Shown here in pieces: positions 42,776-51,554 of a stretch of 64,000 bases of DNA (positions are counted from its first letter, which is position 1; every line of letters starts with the position of its first letter). The notes below the pieces were generated by a model. That model worked only from the letters and a program-made list of their open reading frames with translations. It was not told the origin of the DNA and did not search any database. Source of the DNA: Cytophagales bacterium (GTDB taxonomy: Bacteria > Bacteroidota > Bacteroidia > Cytophagales > Thermoflexibacteraceae). The position numbers were made by a program, and so were the translations under genes. The DNA lies in the NCBI GenBank assembly GCA_013299115.1, contig JAAFKA010000015.1, positions 59,625-123,624 of the forward strand, given 5' to 3'.

Positions 42776-43310
42776 TGCAAATGTAGTAATAATTTACGAA
42801 CTACCAAATTTTTAAAAAAATATTTTGGAATTTGGGTAAAATTATTTGTGAGGTGTTGTGCTTTTTATTTTTTTTAATCAGAGTTTCATCATTTTCAATC
42901 TGTTTCTTAGGGTGGCAGATAACGGACAAGGCTTGCACAGGTGGGGTAAACCAGCACAAAATCGGAGTGCCGACCAGCCACAAATTTAGCACTTTAGTAC
43001 CACTTGCACCAAGCCAAATACTTACTTTGCCTCTCTTTTTTCAAAGAATTATTATAAGCTTTCCAATTTGTAATTTTATAACTACATTTGCTAAGGCTTT
43101 TGAAGGATTTTCCATATAATTCATTGCTTTGCAACACAAAGTTACACAAAAAGCCATTTTAAATCAAATTTAGCGATGCAACAAAGCCGTTTCTTGTTTT
43201 GATTTTGGTTTCTCAAAACCAAAACGTATTGCTACTTTCGGTTTTGAGAACAGTAACAGCCACAGACCGAAAGCACGTCAAACCTCAGCATTAAAAATTC
43301 AACATTCAAA
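42776..43310. other. intergenic region with hairpins, no convincing gene
   Basis: 535 bp between divergent tetR and sbcC. It contains TTTTGGTTTCTCAAAACC (about 43203-43224) and a hairpin with CTTTCGGT at 43235-43242 and ACCGAAAG at 43266-43273, followed by CAC. The words ACTTTCGGTTT, CTCAAAA and AAAGCAC are shared with the nested repeat at 7149-7347, suggesting remnants of one repeat type. The left half (ACGGACAAGGCTTGCACAGG) is compositionally unlike the AT-rich spacers. A 95-codon frame here looks spurious. Confidence 0.45.
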
Positions 43311-46300
43311 ATGAAACCTATCTATCTCGAAATACAGGCTTTTGGGGCTTTTGCCGACAAGCAAACGATTGATTTTCAGCAACTTACTAAGGATAGGTTG
43401 TTTCTTATTCACGGGGCTACGGGGGCAGGCAAAACCACCATTTTTGATGCAATATGCTTTGCTTTGTACGGAGAAACGACAACGGAGAGGAAGGGCAAAG
43501 AAATGAGGTCACAGCACGTAATAGACAGCAAAATGGCTACCAAAATCCGTTTTGTTTTTGAGAGAACCAGCAAATATTATGAAATAGAAAGGGTTTTTAC
43601 GCCCAACCGAGCAGGTGATGACGTGAATGAAAAAGAGTGGTTTGCAGAAGTTTATTGGCAACCCGCCGCCCAAATACCCGAAAAGTCGGCTTTATTGACT
43701 TCGCCTGTAACAGGCAAAGAAAAAATAAAGGAAGTAGTCAAGCAATTAGTTGGTTTCGATGCCCAGCAGTTTAAGCAGTTGGTGATTTTGCCACAAGGCA
43801 AATTTCAGGAATTGTTGCTATCAAAATCTGACAAAAAACGTGAAATTCTTGCACAACTTTTCAACGCCAAATTGTATGAGGAAATTACCAAAAGCCTGAA
43901 AGACAAGGAAAAGGAACTCGAAAAAACTCTGCACAAACAAGAAACCGAATTGGCAGCTTTGCTCAAAAGTATAGACCAAGCAAATTTGGCAACTTTGCAA
44001 ACAAGCATAGCAACAGAAAAAGAAAAAATACAAACTATTGAAAATCAATTAATTGGAAGTGAAAAAAATAAAAATGATTTGGCTTTGTTGTGGCAAAATG
44101 CTCAACAAATTAAAAAGTCATTTGAAAACTTTGAGCAAGCCCAAAATAATTTGGCAAAGCATTTGGCAAGTGCCGAAACGCAGCAAAAACTGAATGAGCA
44201 AATAAAAAACGCAGAAAAAGCAGAAAAATTACGCCCTCTCATGCAGCAGGGCAAAGAACTGAAAACCAAAATAGACGAACTGAAAACCAAAATAACTACG
44301 CTGCAAAGTGCAGCACAAACTGCCCAAACTGCCCAAGAACAGCAACGTCAAGCCCTTGCCATGCACCCTGAATTGTTGCAAAAAATAACAAAAAATACGC
44401 TGGCTATCAATGAGTTAGAAAAAATAAAACCTGTTTTGACTAACTTAGCGGAGGTGCAAACTGCCTTATTGAAACAGCAAAATCAATTAACTGTTTTGGA
44501 AAAAAATGTAGCAACCAAAACCGCAAATTTGCAAGTGATACAAGAGCAAATTGCAACGCTAAACCAAGAAACAACTGCGAACCAACTCCACCAATGGGCA
44601 AATCAACTCTCTGGTTTGGGAGAACAGTACAAAAATTTGCAAGCTACCGAAAAATTATTGCAAAAATATTGGGAGTTGCAGCCCAAAGTGAAGGACAAAG
44701 CAGCAGCCCTTGCCACGCAGCAAAGCCAATTTGCCGAACAACAAAAAGGTTTTTGGTTGCTCAAACAGCATTGGCATTTGGGGCAAGCTGCCGAATTAGC
44801 CACTTTGTTGGCTACCGACCAGCCCTGCCCTGTTTGTGGGGCTACGCACCACCCCGCACCTGCCCAAAAACAGGCACAGCACGTAAGCAATGAGGCATAC
44901 AAACAAGCCCAAACTGCCTACGAACAAGCCCAGCAACTTTTGGCAACTGCCGAAACTGCATACAAAACTTTATTGGCTACGCTGCAAACCCAAGAACAAA
45001 ATTTGGGCGACAAAGCCACCATTAGCAAAGAAAATTTTGGGCAAGAACTCAAAAAATTGGCACAAAATGAAGAACAAGCACAGCAAGCAACAGCAAGACT
45101 AAAACAAATTGAGGAGAAAATAAAGCAGTTGCAAGAGCAAAGCAAAAACTTACAACCAGAATTGGTTGCAACCCAACAAGAGTTGAACGAAGTGAAGCAG
45201 CAAGTTGCTATTTGGAGAGAAAAACAGGCAACGCAACAAGCACAAATTCCGCAAGAAATAAAAGATTTGCAGACTTTGACAAGCAAAATCTCTGCATTGG
45301 AAAAAGAAAATACAAACCTCCAAAAACAACTAAGCACCGAAACCGAAACAGCAAAACAAGCAGAAAACAAATTGGTTGCCTTGCAAACAGAACTAAAAAA
45401 AGAACAAGAATTGCTGCAAACTTACACCAACGAAAGAGAACAAATAGGCGAAAAAGTGAGGGCAGAGTCTATTCTGTTGGGTTTTGCTACGCCCATAGAG
45501 GCAAACAGTGCCTTGTTAGAAAAAAATGTATTGGAACAGTACAAAACGCAAAGCCAACAGTGGGAAACTACCAAAATCCAACTGCAAACCACTTTTGAAA
45601 CTACTCAACAGCAGATAGCCAACCAAAATTTGCCCGATTTAGCAGCCACCGAACAGCAATACAAAGCAGCCGAACAACAGTACAAAACTGAAAATCAGGC
45701 ACTTGCCAACAGCAAAGCATCTTTGCAAACTTTGCAGCAGGTAGAAAACAAATTGCAAAAAGCTACGGAAAGTCATCTTGCCTTTAAAGAAAAAGCCTTG
45801 CCCCTCTTAGAATTGGCAAAAATGGCAGATGGCAAAAACAGCACCAAGCAAACTTTTCAGGGTTATGTGCTGGCTGTATTTTTTGATGAAGTGTTGCAAT
45901 ACGCCAACCAACGGTTGAGTTTATTGTCGGGTGGTCGTTATGAATTACAAATAACAGACAAAACCTTACACGCCACCCACGAGGTTGGGCTGAACTTAGA
46001 AGTTTTAGATTATTTTACAGGCAAAACCCGCATGGTGCAGCATTTATCGGGTGGCGAAACTTTTTTTACTTCTTTGGCTTTGGCTTTGGGCTTGGCAGAT
46101 GTGGCAGCAGCTCGCAGCGGTGGCTTGCACTTAGACGCAATTTTTATAGACGAAGGTTTTGGCACTTTAGACCCCGACACCTTAGACTTAGCCATTCGCA
46201 CCCTGATGGATTTAGATGCAAATTACAGAATGGTGGGCATCATCTCTCACGTGCAAGAACTCAAAGACCGTATTCCTACCAAGTTGGAGGTGGTGAAAGG

Positions 46301-46328
46301 AAAAAATGGAAGTGTGTTAAAAGGATAG
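43311..46328 (+). CDS. sbcC: exonuclease subunit SbcC
   Basis: An SMC-like ATPase of 1005 residues. Walker A IHGATGAGKTTIFDAICFAL is at about residue 33. Two long coiled coils rich in Gln and Ala (about 190-500 and 540-850) flank the zinc hook CPVCGATHHP at about residue 505. The C-terminal ABC signature LSGGETFFTSLALALGLAD and Walker B IFIDEGFGTLD complete the head. With SbcD it cleaves hairpins and processes DNA ends. SbcD is not in the window, which is unusual because the two are normally adjacent. It is followed by a PD-(D/E)XK-like gene after 62 bp. Confidence 0.92.
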   Translation: MKPIYLEIQAFGAFADKQTIDFQQLTKDRLFLIHGATGAGKTTIFDAICFALYGETTTERKGKEMRSQHVIDSKMATKIRFVFERTSKYYEIERVFTPNRAGDDVNEKEWFAEVYWQPAAQIPEKSALLTSPVTGKEKIKEVVKQLVGFDAQQFKQLVILPQGKFQELLLSKSDKKREILAQLFNAKLYEEITKSLKDKEKELEKTLHKQETELAALLKSIDQANLATLQTSIATEKEKIQTIENQLIGSEKNKNDLALLWQNAQQIKKSFENFEQAQNNLAKHLASAETQQKLNEQIKNAEKAEKLRPLMQQGKELKTKIDELKTKITTLQSAAQTAQTAQEQQRQALAMHPELLQKITKNTLAINELEKIKPVLTNLAEVQTALLKQQNQLTVLEKNVATKTANLQVIQEQIATLNQETTANQLHQWANQLSGLGEQYKNLQATEKLLQKYWELQPKVKDKAAALATQQSQFAEQQKGFWLLKQHWHLGQAAELATLLATDQPCPVCGATHHPAPAQKQAQHVSNEAYKQAQTAYEQAQQLLATAETAYKTLLATLQTQEQNLGDKATISKENFGQELKKLAQNEEQAQQATARLKQIEEKIKQLQEQSKNLQPELVATQQELNEVKQQVAIWREKQATQQAQIPQEIKDLQTLTSKISALEKENTNLQKQLSTETETAKQAENKLVALQTELKKEQELLQTYTNEREQIGEKVRAESILLGFATPIEANSALLEKNVLEQYKTQSQQWETTKIQLQTTFETTQQQIANQNLPDLAATEQQYKAAEQQYKTENQALANSKASLQTLQQVENKLQKATESHLAFKEKALPLLELAKMADGKNSTKQTFQGYVLAVFFDEVLQYANQRLSLLSGGRYELQITDKTLHATHEVGLNLEVLDYFTGKTRMVQHLSGGETFFTSLALALGLADVAAARSGGLHLDAIFIDEGFGTLDPDTLDLAIRTLMDLDANYRMVGIISHVQELKDRIPTKLEVVKGKNGSVLKG

Positions 46329-46360
46329 GGTAAATTTTTTTATTTCTTCGCAATTTTTCC

Positions 46361-46368
46361 TATCTTTG
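46361..46368 (+). promoter_or_regulatory. -7 promoter box for the 46391 gene
   Basis: TATCTTTG matches TAnnTTTG exactly and is followed by GCG, as upstream of 19002. The start codon is 22 nt downstream. No clear TTTG box lies at the expected distance upstream. Confidence 0.5.
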
Positions 46369-46390
46369 CGTAAACAAAAATATATCTACT

Positions 46391-46993
46391 ATGGGCTACA
46401 GCAATTATAAAAACTTAAAATATACACTCAAAAAGCTGAATTTAGAGCAGTTAGATGTGGCTTTGTTCCCAACAGCAGAGGCAGTAGAACCCTCAGATTG
46501 GTTGAAACACAGCTTGTCTTTGGCAGAAAGAACTCCGCTAACCAATGAAAAGAGTAAATCGGAGAGAATTATTGCACCTATTTTATTGGAAATAGCTTTG
46601 GCATTTGAAAAAGACATTACTTTGTATTCTGGCGAAGATTTAACGGTAGATGCCAGCCAAGATTTATCTGGTGAGTGTGATTTTTTCTTTTCTAAACACC
46701 CAAGAAAAAGTGTGATGCAAGCCCCAATTATCACTTTTGCTGAGGCAAAAGATGAGGATTTTGACTACGGACAAGCCCAGTGCATAGCCCAAATGTATGC
46801 CTCCCGAATTTTTAACGAACAAGAAGGTAAACCTATTCGGATTATCTACGGCTGTGCTGTAACCGCAGGAGATTGGAAATTTTTAAAGTTAGAGGAAGAC
46901 AAAATATTGATTGATAGTAAAACTTATTATTTGGTAGAATTACCCAAAATTATTGGTATTTTTCACCAAATTCTTAAATCTTATTTGGTATAG
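46391..46993 (+). CDS. hypothetical protein, PD-(D/E)XK-like
   Basis: This 200-residue soluble protein contains SERIIAPILLEIALAFEKD, then DLSGECDFFFSKH and APIITFAEAKDEDF, then GQAQCIAQMYASRIF. The order E...D...E-x-K with a following helix fits the PD-(D/E)XK nuclease core, as seen in many short Bacteroidota and cyanobacterial proteins of unknown role. After the TAG stop the frame stays open for another 44 codons to 47128 (TLFWIKTIANYLQAYKQ...), possibly a degraded extension. No partner gene is evident. Confidence 0.65.
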   Translation: MGYSNYKNLKYTLKKLNLEQLDVALFPTAEAVEPSDWLKHSLSLAERTPLTNEKSKSERIIAPILLEIALAFEKDITLYSGEDLTVDASQDLSGECDFFFSKHPRKSVMQAPIITFAEAKDEDFDYGQAQCIAQMYASRIFNEQEGKPIRIIYGCAVTAGDWKFLKLEEDKILIDSKTYYLVELPKIIGIFHQILKSYLV

Positions 46994-47219
46994 CTCACTT
47001 TGTTTTGGATTAAAACCATTGCCAATTATTTGCAAGCATACAAGCAAGACAAAGATGTATTGACCATTTGCAACCAATTTTTGCAAAGCCCCGAAGCCTC
47101 TGTATGGCGCTACCCAAAAATCCGATGAATTTTTGGGGCAATAAAATTTTTATTTTGCCACTTGTCTGCAAACTAATCAAAAAATTTTGCAATTTTGCAA
47201 TTCAAATCACCAAACTATT

Positions 47220-48545
47220 ATGTTCGAGAATTTTAGCACCCGATTAGAAAAGGCAATGAAAACCCTTAAAGGCAAGGGTTCTATCACAGATGTAAACGTA
47301 GCTGCCACTATCAAAGAAATCCGCAAGGCATTGGTAGAGGCAGACGTAAACTATAAAGTAGCAAAAGACGTAACAGACGAAATAAAAGACGAGGCAATGG
47401 GCAAAAATGTCCTCATTGCCGTAGAGCCAGGACAGTTGTTTACCAAAATTGTTTATGACAAATTGGTGGACATGATGGGTGGGCAGCAAAAAGACATTAA
47501 CACCAAAGGAGAACCTGCCGTTGTGATGATAGCAGGGCTGAATGGTGCGGGGAAAACCACTTTTTGCGGTAAATTGGCACACCACCTCAAACGTCAGAAC
47601 AAACAAGTCTTGTTGGCAGCTTGCGACGTGTATCGTCCAGCAGCTATGGAACAGTTGCGGGTCTTGGGCGAGCAGGTAGGCGTGGAGGTGTATCAAGAGC
47701 CAGAAAACAAAAATCCTTTGCAAATAGCCCAAAATGCTATAAAATTTGCAAAAACACACAATAAAAAGATAGTTATTGTAGATACGGCAGGTCGTTTGAC
47801 GCTGGACGAGGCACTGATGAACGAAATTGCTTTGCTCAAAGCCGAATTGCAACCTACGGAAACCTTGTTTGTAGTCGACTCTATGACGGGGCAAGATGCG
47901 GTGCTTACGGCTAAGGCTTTCAACGAAAGAATAGATTTTGACGGCGTGGTGCTTACCAAATTAGACGGCGATGCCAGAGGTGGTGCAGCTTTGTCTATCC
48001 GCAGAGAGGTAAACAAACCTATCAAATTCATTAGTACGGGGGAGAAAATGGAGGCAATAGACCTGTTTTACCCCGACCGTATGGCACAGCGTATTTTGGG
48101 TTTTGGGGACGTATTGTCGTTGGTGGACAGGGCGCAACGTGCTTTTGACGAGGAGGAAGCAAAACGGATTAATCAAAAAATTCGCCAAAACTCCTTGAAT
48201 TTCAACGACTTTTTGTCGCAGTTGCAACAAATCAAAAAAATGGGGAATATCAAAGACCTCGTAGGTATGATACCGGGCATGAGCAAGATGATGAAAGATA
48301 TAGACATCGATGATGACTCTTTCAAACCTATCGAGGCTATTATTTTCTCTATGACCAAATACGAAAGAGAACACCCCGACTCCATAGACACCAGCCGCCG
48401 CAAAAGAATAGCCAAAGGCAGTGGTACCACTGTTCAGCAGGTAAACAACCTCATCAAACAGTTTGACCAACTCCGCAAAATGTTGAAACAGGTGAGTGGA
48501 ATGGATATGCAGAAAATGCAAAAAATGGCGGGCAAACGGAGGTAA
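47220..48545 (+). CDS. ffh: signal recognition particle protein Ffh
   Basis: The GTPase of the bacterial SRP binds signal sequences and 4.5S RNA. ATG 47220 (MFENFSTRLEKAMKTLKGKG) is the usual start; an upstream frame start at 47187 adds eleven extra residues. The NG domain has G1 GLNGAGKTTFCGKLAHHLKR, G3 DTAGR and G4 TKLDG. The Met-rich M domain (about 300-441) ends in MSKMMKDI and MDMQKMQKMAGKR. Length 441 is typical. It is not near ftsY or the 4.5S RNA gene. Confidence 0.96.
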   Translation: MFENFSTRLEKAMKTLKGKGSITDVNVAATIKEIRKALVEADVNYKVAKDVTDEIKDEAMGKNVLIAVEPGQLFTKIVYDKLVDMMGGQQKDINTKGEPAVVMIAGLNGAGKTTFCGKLAHHLKRQNKQVLLAACDVYRPAAMEQLRVLGEQVGVEVYQEPENKNPLQIAQNAIKFAKTHNKKIVIVDTAGRLTLDEALMNEIALLKAELQPTETLFVVDSMTGQDAVLTAKAFNERIDFDGVVLTKLDGDARGGAALSIRREVNKPIKFISTGEKMEAIDLFYPDRMAQRILGFGDVLSLVDRAQRAFDEEEAKRINQKIRQNSLNFNDFLSQLQQIKKMGNIKDLVGMIPGMSKMMKDIDIDDDSFKPIEAIIFSMTKYEREHPDSIDTSRRKRIAKGSGTTVQQVNNLIKQFDQLRKMLKQVSGMDMQKMQKMAGKRR

Positions 48546-48609
48546 GTTTTAATTGTAAGTTTTTAGTTGTAAATTCTTTGTTTTGAATTGGTGTGTTGTC
48601 TGTGTAAAG

Positions 48610-49104
48610 CTACGGTATGTACACATCTTTTGTAAGTTTGTCCTTTGCTAGTTGGTATCCTTTGTGTTGTTGATTTAAAATTTTTATTCCATTCAAGCAA
48701 TCTATTGGTCCTGGTGGTCTTTGCTTTTGATAGCCTGACCACCCCGCCAATCGTGCCACTACCCAGACGGCAAAAGCCAAACTGTCTTTGTTATACGGAT
48801 TTTTTGACTTCTCTGTCTTGCCCTCCACTGTTGGGTTGAGTAAAGTTCTAAATAACTGCTCTATGTTCCACCTTTCTTTGTACCAACCAATAATTTGTAG
48901 GGCATCTGCCAAAGTCAAAACAGGGTGAACATAAAAACCTTTTACTTGTCCTTTATCCACTGAGCCTAAACCTGTTATTTTGCGGGAAAGGCTAAAAGAT
49001 ACCTGCGTCGTGTCCTCGATAAGCAACAAATGGGCTGCAACAGGACAAGAACTAACACTTTGCTCATAAAGACTGTCTTGTAAAACAGCAACACCTACAC
49101 ACAT
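48610..49104 (-). pseudogene. Tn5/IS4-type transposase remnant
   Basis: A 164-residue frame combines two pieces of an IS4-family transposase. LLLIEDTTQVSFS plus GFYVHPVL is the first catalytic Asp region, and IIGWYKERWNIEQLFRTL is the Y-x2-R-x3-E YREK motif. In intact Tn5-like enzymes about 150 or more residues with the second Asp separate them, so an internal deletion is evident. No clean terminal repeats are seen. It is inactive and adjoins a repeat and the SusCD operon terminator. Confidence 0.75.
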
Positions 49105-49105
49105 C

Positions 49106-49188
49106 GGAAAGTGCTTTTGAAATTAATAGCACTAACATTTCTTTGAGAAATGTTAGTGCTGAGCATTACTTGTGTAGTACTACCAAAA
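49106..49188. repeat. composite repeat: GGAAAGTGCTTTTG flank plus ACTAACA hairpin
   Basis: GGAAAGTGCTTTTG (49106-49119) matches 9563-9576. It is followed by the hairpin AGCACTAACATTTCT/AGAAATGTTAGTGCT (49128-49160), then AGCATTACTTGTGTAGTACT up to CCAAAAA, which reads in reverse as the element at 18886-18947. Confidence 0.8.
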
Positions 49189-49220
49189 AAAGAGCTACCC
49201 AATTCTTGGATAGCCTTTTT
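49184..49220 (-). terminator. intrinsic terminator of the SusCD operon
   Basis: On the minus strand AAAGGCTATCC, loop AAGAATT, GGGTAGCTCTTT, then seven T. It lies 9 bp after the stop of the lipoprotein gene that ends the SusC-SusD-lipoprotein unit. Confidence 0.8.
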
Positions 49221-49228
49221 CATTTTTT

Positions 49229-49807
49229 TTAGTTTAAAGTAACAACAAGAGAAGGCGTAAATATTTGCCCCAAAGGTCTATTGCGGAAGTCAGTGCCAGA
49301 AGAACCAGCACCACCAGTAAATACTCTACCATCTTTCATTGTTGCCACAAAGATTAGCTGAAACCTATCTCTTGCTTTAATAGACGCAGCACCAGCCGAA
49401 GTAGTTAATTGAGCTATAGAAAATTCTTCTCTGTTTCCAAAAGAAGTAAACTCTTTCACTAATCTTCCATAGTCACCACCAGGATTAGGCAATGCTATTA
49501 CTGTAGCAAGTGTGGTACTTGGAGGTGCTAGTGCAACTAAATGTTTTACATACATTTCCACTTTTGCTATTTCATTAGCATTGGCACTGAAGGTTTTGAA
49601 TGCAAAAGTACCACCAGCAGCAGGTAATGTTACAGCATTGATATTGGCATTAGAAGTAAAGACATTGTCTGGTCTCTCTAAATCAGCCACAAAACTTGCT
49701 CCGTTTTGAAGTACAGGAAAAGGATACTCTGCATCATCTCGGCAAGAAGATAACAAAGGTGCAAAAGCTACCATTGTTAGTAATAATATATAAATATGTC
49801 TTTTCAT
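49229..49807 (-). CDS. SusE/F-like outer-membrane lipoprotein (third gene of SusCD operon)
   Basis: A 192-residue lipoprotein with a signal ending in APLLSSC followed by RDD. The mature part is beta-rich (AAGGTFAFKTFSANANEIAK, VEMYVKHLVAL) and ends FTPSLVVTLN, consistent with a SusE/SusF-like carbohydrate-binding or Ig-like surface protein. It follows susD by 73 bp with a hairpin between. It probably helps bind the ligand captured by the SusCD pair. The ligand is unknown, and no glycoside hydrolase or protease is nearby. Confidence 0.7.
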   Translation of the reverse strand: MKRHIYILLLTMVAFAPLLSSCRDDAEYPFPVLQNGASFVADLERPDNVFTSNANINAVTLPAAGGTFAFKTFSANANEIAKVEMYVKHLVALAPPSTTLATVIALPNPGGDYGRLVKEFTSFGNREEFSIAQLTTSAGAASIKARDRFQLIFVATMKDGRVFTGGAGSSGTDFRNRPLGQIFTPSLVVTLN

Positions 49808-49840
49808 TTGAGTTCTTTGATTAAAAATGTTTTAAACAAT

Positions 49841-49870
49841 GCCAAACTCATTCATGTGGATGAGTTTGGC
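49841..49870. repeat. hairpin between susD and lipoprotein genes
   Basis: GCCAAACTCAT pairs with ATGAGTTTGGC around an 8-nt loop. It sits in the 73-bp gap of the operon and may damp expression of the third gene relative to susCD. Confidence 0.6.
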
Positions 49871-49880
49871 TTTAAAATTA

Positions 49881-51527
49881 TTATGGTTGCCAGAAAACTT
49901 TAGCTGCTGGCGTAGCAATTAGTTTTTGTTGCACATTAGTAGAGTTATTATCTATTTCTCTCTGCGTATAAGGGAAAGAGAAAGGAAATACACCTGAACC
50001 ATTTAGAACAAAAGCAGGAACACCTGGCATAGACTTAACAAAAGTTTTAGGAAAACCTGTTCTGCGGACATCATTATAAGACTCCAAGGCATTGCCGTAG
50101 TTAGATATCCACTTTTGAGTCATGATATGCTCAAGTTTACCTTCATCTGAAGCCAAGTCAAACCTTGCTACAACAGCATTTCTGTACGCATCAATGGCTG
50201 TTTGGCTAAGAGCAGGCACTCTACCTAATCCAGCGGCTTCATTAACTTCTGCAAAGGCAGCATTTATAGCCCTAATGAACAAGTCTCTTGCATTTTCTCC
50301 GCTTACCCCAGCTTGTGCCAGCTCTGCTCTTGTGAAAAGTAGGCTATGGAAAGGTAACAATCTTTGCATACCACCTGCACCAGAGGTAGTTGTCAGACCT
50401 ACTGCACCACCCAAACCATTGTCATATTTACCACCACAAGGATACAAACCTACCACACCCAAAGAATTTGATTGGTCAAAATCTCTATTAGCTCCATTAG
50501 AATTGAAATAGATAGAAATCATGCCGCCTAAACGATACTCCACAGGATTTTGAGCAGCTTGTGTAGGTAATCTTTGGTTACAGAAATAGTAAGGCACTCT
50601 TGGGTCTGCTATGCCCTTGTAAATAGGATTTGAAATCTGGGGATCTCCATTGACTACAACAGCAGAGTTATTTACCATGATTTCATAAAAATACGGGCTA
50701 ATATGATTCAACCTTGAACTACCCAAGTACTCACTTACATACATAGGGTGTCTATTCTCAGGTGCACTGTTAGTACCGTAAACAAATCTAAAATCCTCGG
50801 ATGCTGTAATAAAATCATTTTCAGCTATCAAAGCAGTTACCTGCGCATTCACATTTCTTACACGGCGCATTTGGTTGTATAATCGTAGTTTATACGATTT
50901 TGCTGCTTTTCTCCAAGAATCTAAATTTCCTCCATAAACAAGGTCATTAGCACCAGGTACATTGCTCGTATTTGACTTTGCTAAATCAGCAATTCCTTCA
51001 TCGAGTAATTTCAATGCTCCATCATACACATCAGAGCCTTTATCATATTTAGGATTAGGAAATTTTAGTGCCTGATTAGCTTGAGAAAAAGGCACATCTC
51101 CAAATACATCAACTAAATAGGCAAAAGTAATAGCTTTAAGGATTTTAGCTACACCAGAGTAAGCAAAATCCTGTCTTGGCTCAGAAACCTTGATAATTTC
51201 ACTCAAATTTTCCAAACCTGAAGTGTAAGCATTGTTCCAGCCATTCAAAATAGAAATACTACCCGGTGCAATACCATAATTGTCATTGGCTGTTCGTTGA
51301 TTGTGCTGATGTACAAACACAGCTGCAGGATTACCAAAACCATTCAAGCCATCTCCTAATGCAGAAAAGATTGAGGCTTGGGCAATAGGTAGCATTAACC
51401 TTGCATTGGGTTCTGTAGCAGCATTGGGGTCTTTGTTGATATCAAGCCAATTAGAACCACAACCAAAACTGATAAACAAAAGACTTGTGCAAACTGCTAC
51501 TTTAAAAATATTTTTACGTAATTTCAT
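49881..51527 (-). CDS. SusD/RagB-family nutrient-binding lipoprotein
   Basis: A 548-residue lipoprotein with a signal ending in LLFISFGC and then GSNWLDINKDPNAATEPNA, the classic SusD start. The TPR-rich body has AKILKAITFAYLVDVFGDVP and the C-terminal FPFSYTQREIDNNSTNVQQK, the usual end. It caps the SusC barrel outside the cell and helps import glycans or peptides. The gene follows susC by 27 bp. This SusD-like-2-type member is typical where the substrate is not starch. Confidence 0.93.
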   Translation of the reverse strand: MKLRKNIFKVAVCTSLLFISFGCGSNWLDINKDPNAATEPNARLMLPIAQASIFSALGDGLNGFGNPAAVFVHQHNQRTANDNYGIAPGSISILNGWNNAYTSGLENLSEIIKVSEPRQDFAYSGVAKILKAITFAYLVDVFGDVPFSQANQALKFPNPKYDKGSDVYDGALKLLDEGIADLAKSNTSNVPGANDLVYGGNLDSWRKAAKSYKLRLYNQMRRVRNVNAQVTALIAENDFITASEDFRFVYGTNSAPENRHPMYVSEYLGSSRLNHISPYFYEIMVNNSAVVVNGDPQISNPIYKGIADPRVPYYFCNQRLPTQAAQNPVEYRLGGMISIYFNSNGANRDFDQSNSLGVVGLYPCGGKYDNGLGGAVGLTTTSGAGGMQRLLPFHSLLFTRAELAQAGVSGENARDLFIRAINAAFAEVNEAAGLGRVPALSQTAIDAYRNAVVARFDLASDEGKLEHIMTQKWISNYGNALESYNDVRRTGFPKTFVKSMPGVPAFVLNGSGVFPFSFPYTQREIDNNSTNVQQKLIATPAAKVFWQP

Positions 51528-51554
51528 ATTAAGAAATAAGTTTTAATGAGAAGA

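Noticed and set aside
42832..43119. 95-codon plus-strand ORF
   Set aside because: Composition follows the AT-rich spacer and repeat words, no start signal, no recognisable protein features.
44918..45370. Minus-strand Cys-rich ORF within sbcC
   Set aside because: It is the complement of the Gln/Ala/Lys-rich coiled-coil codons; low-complexity shadow.
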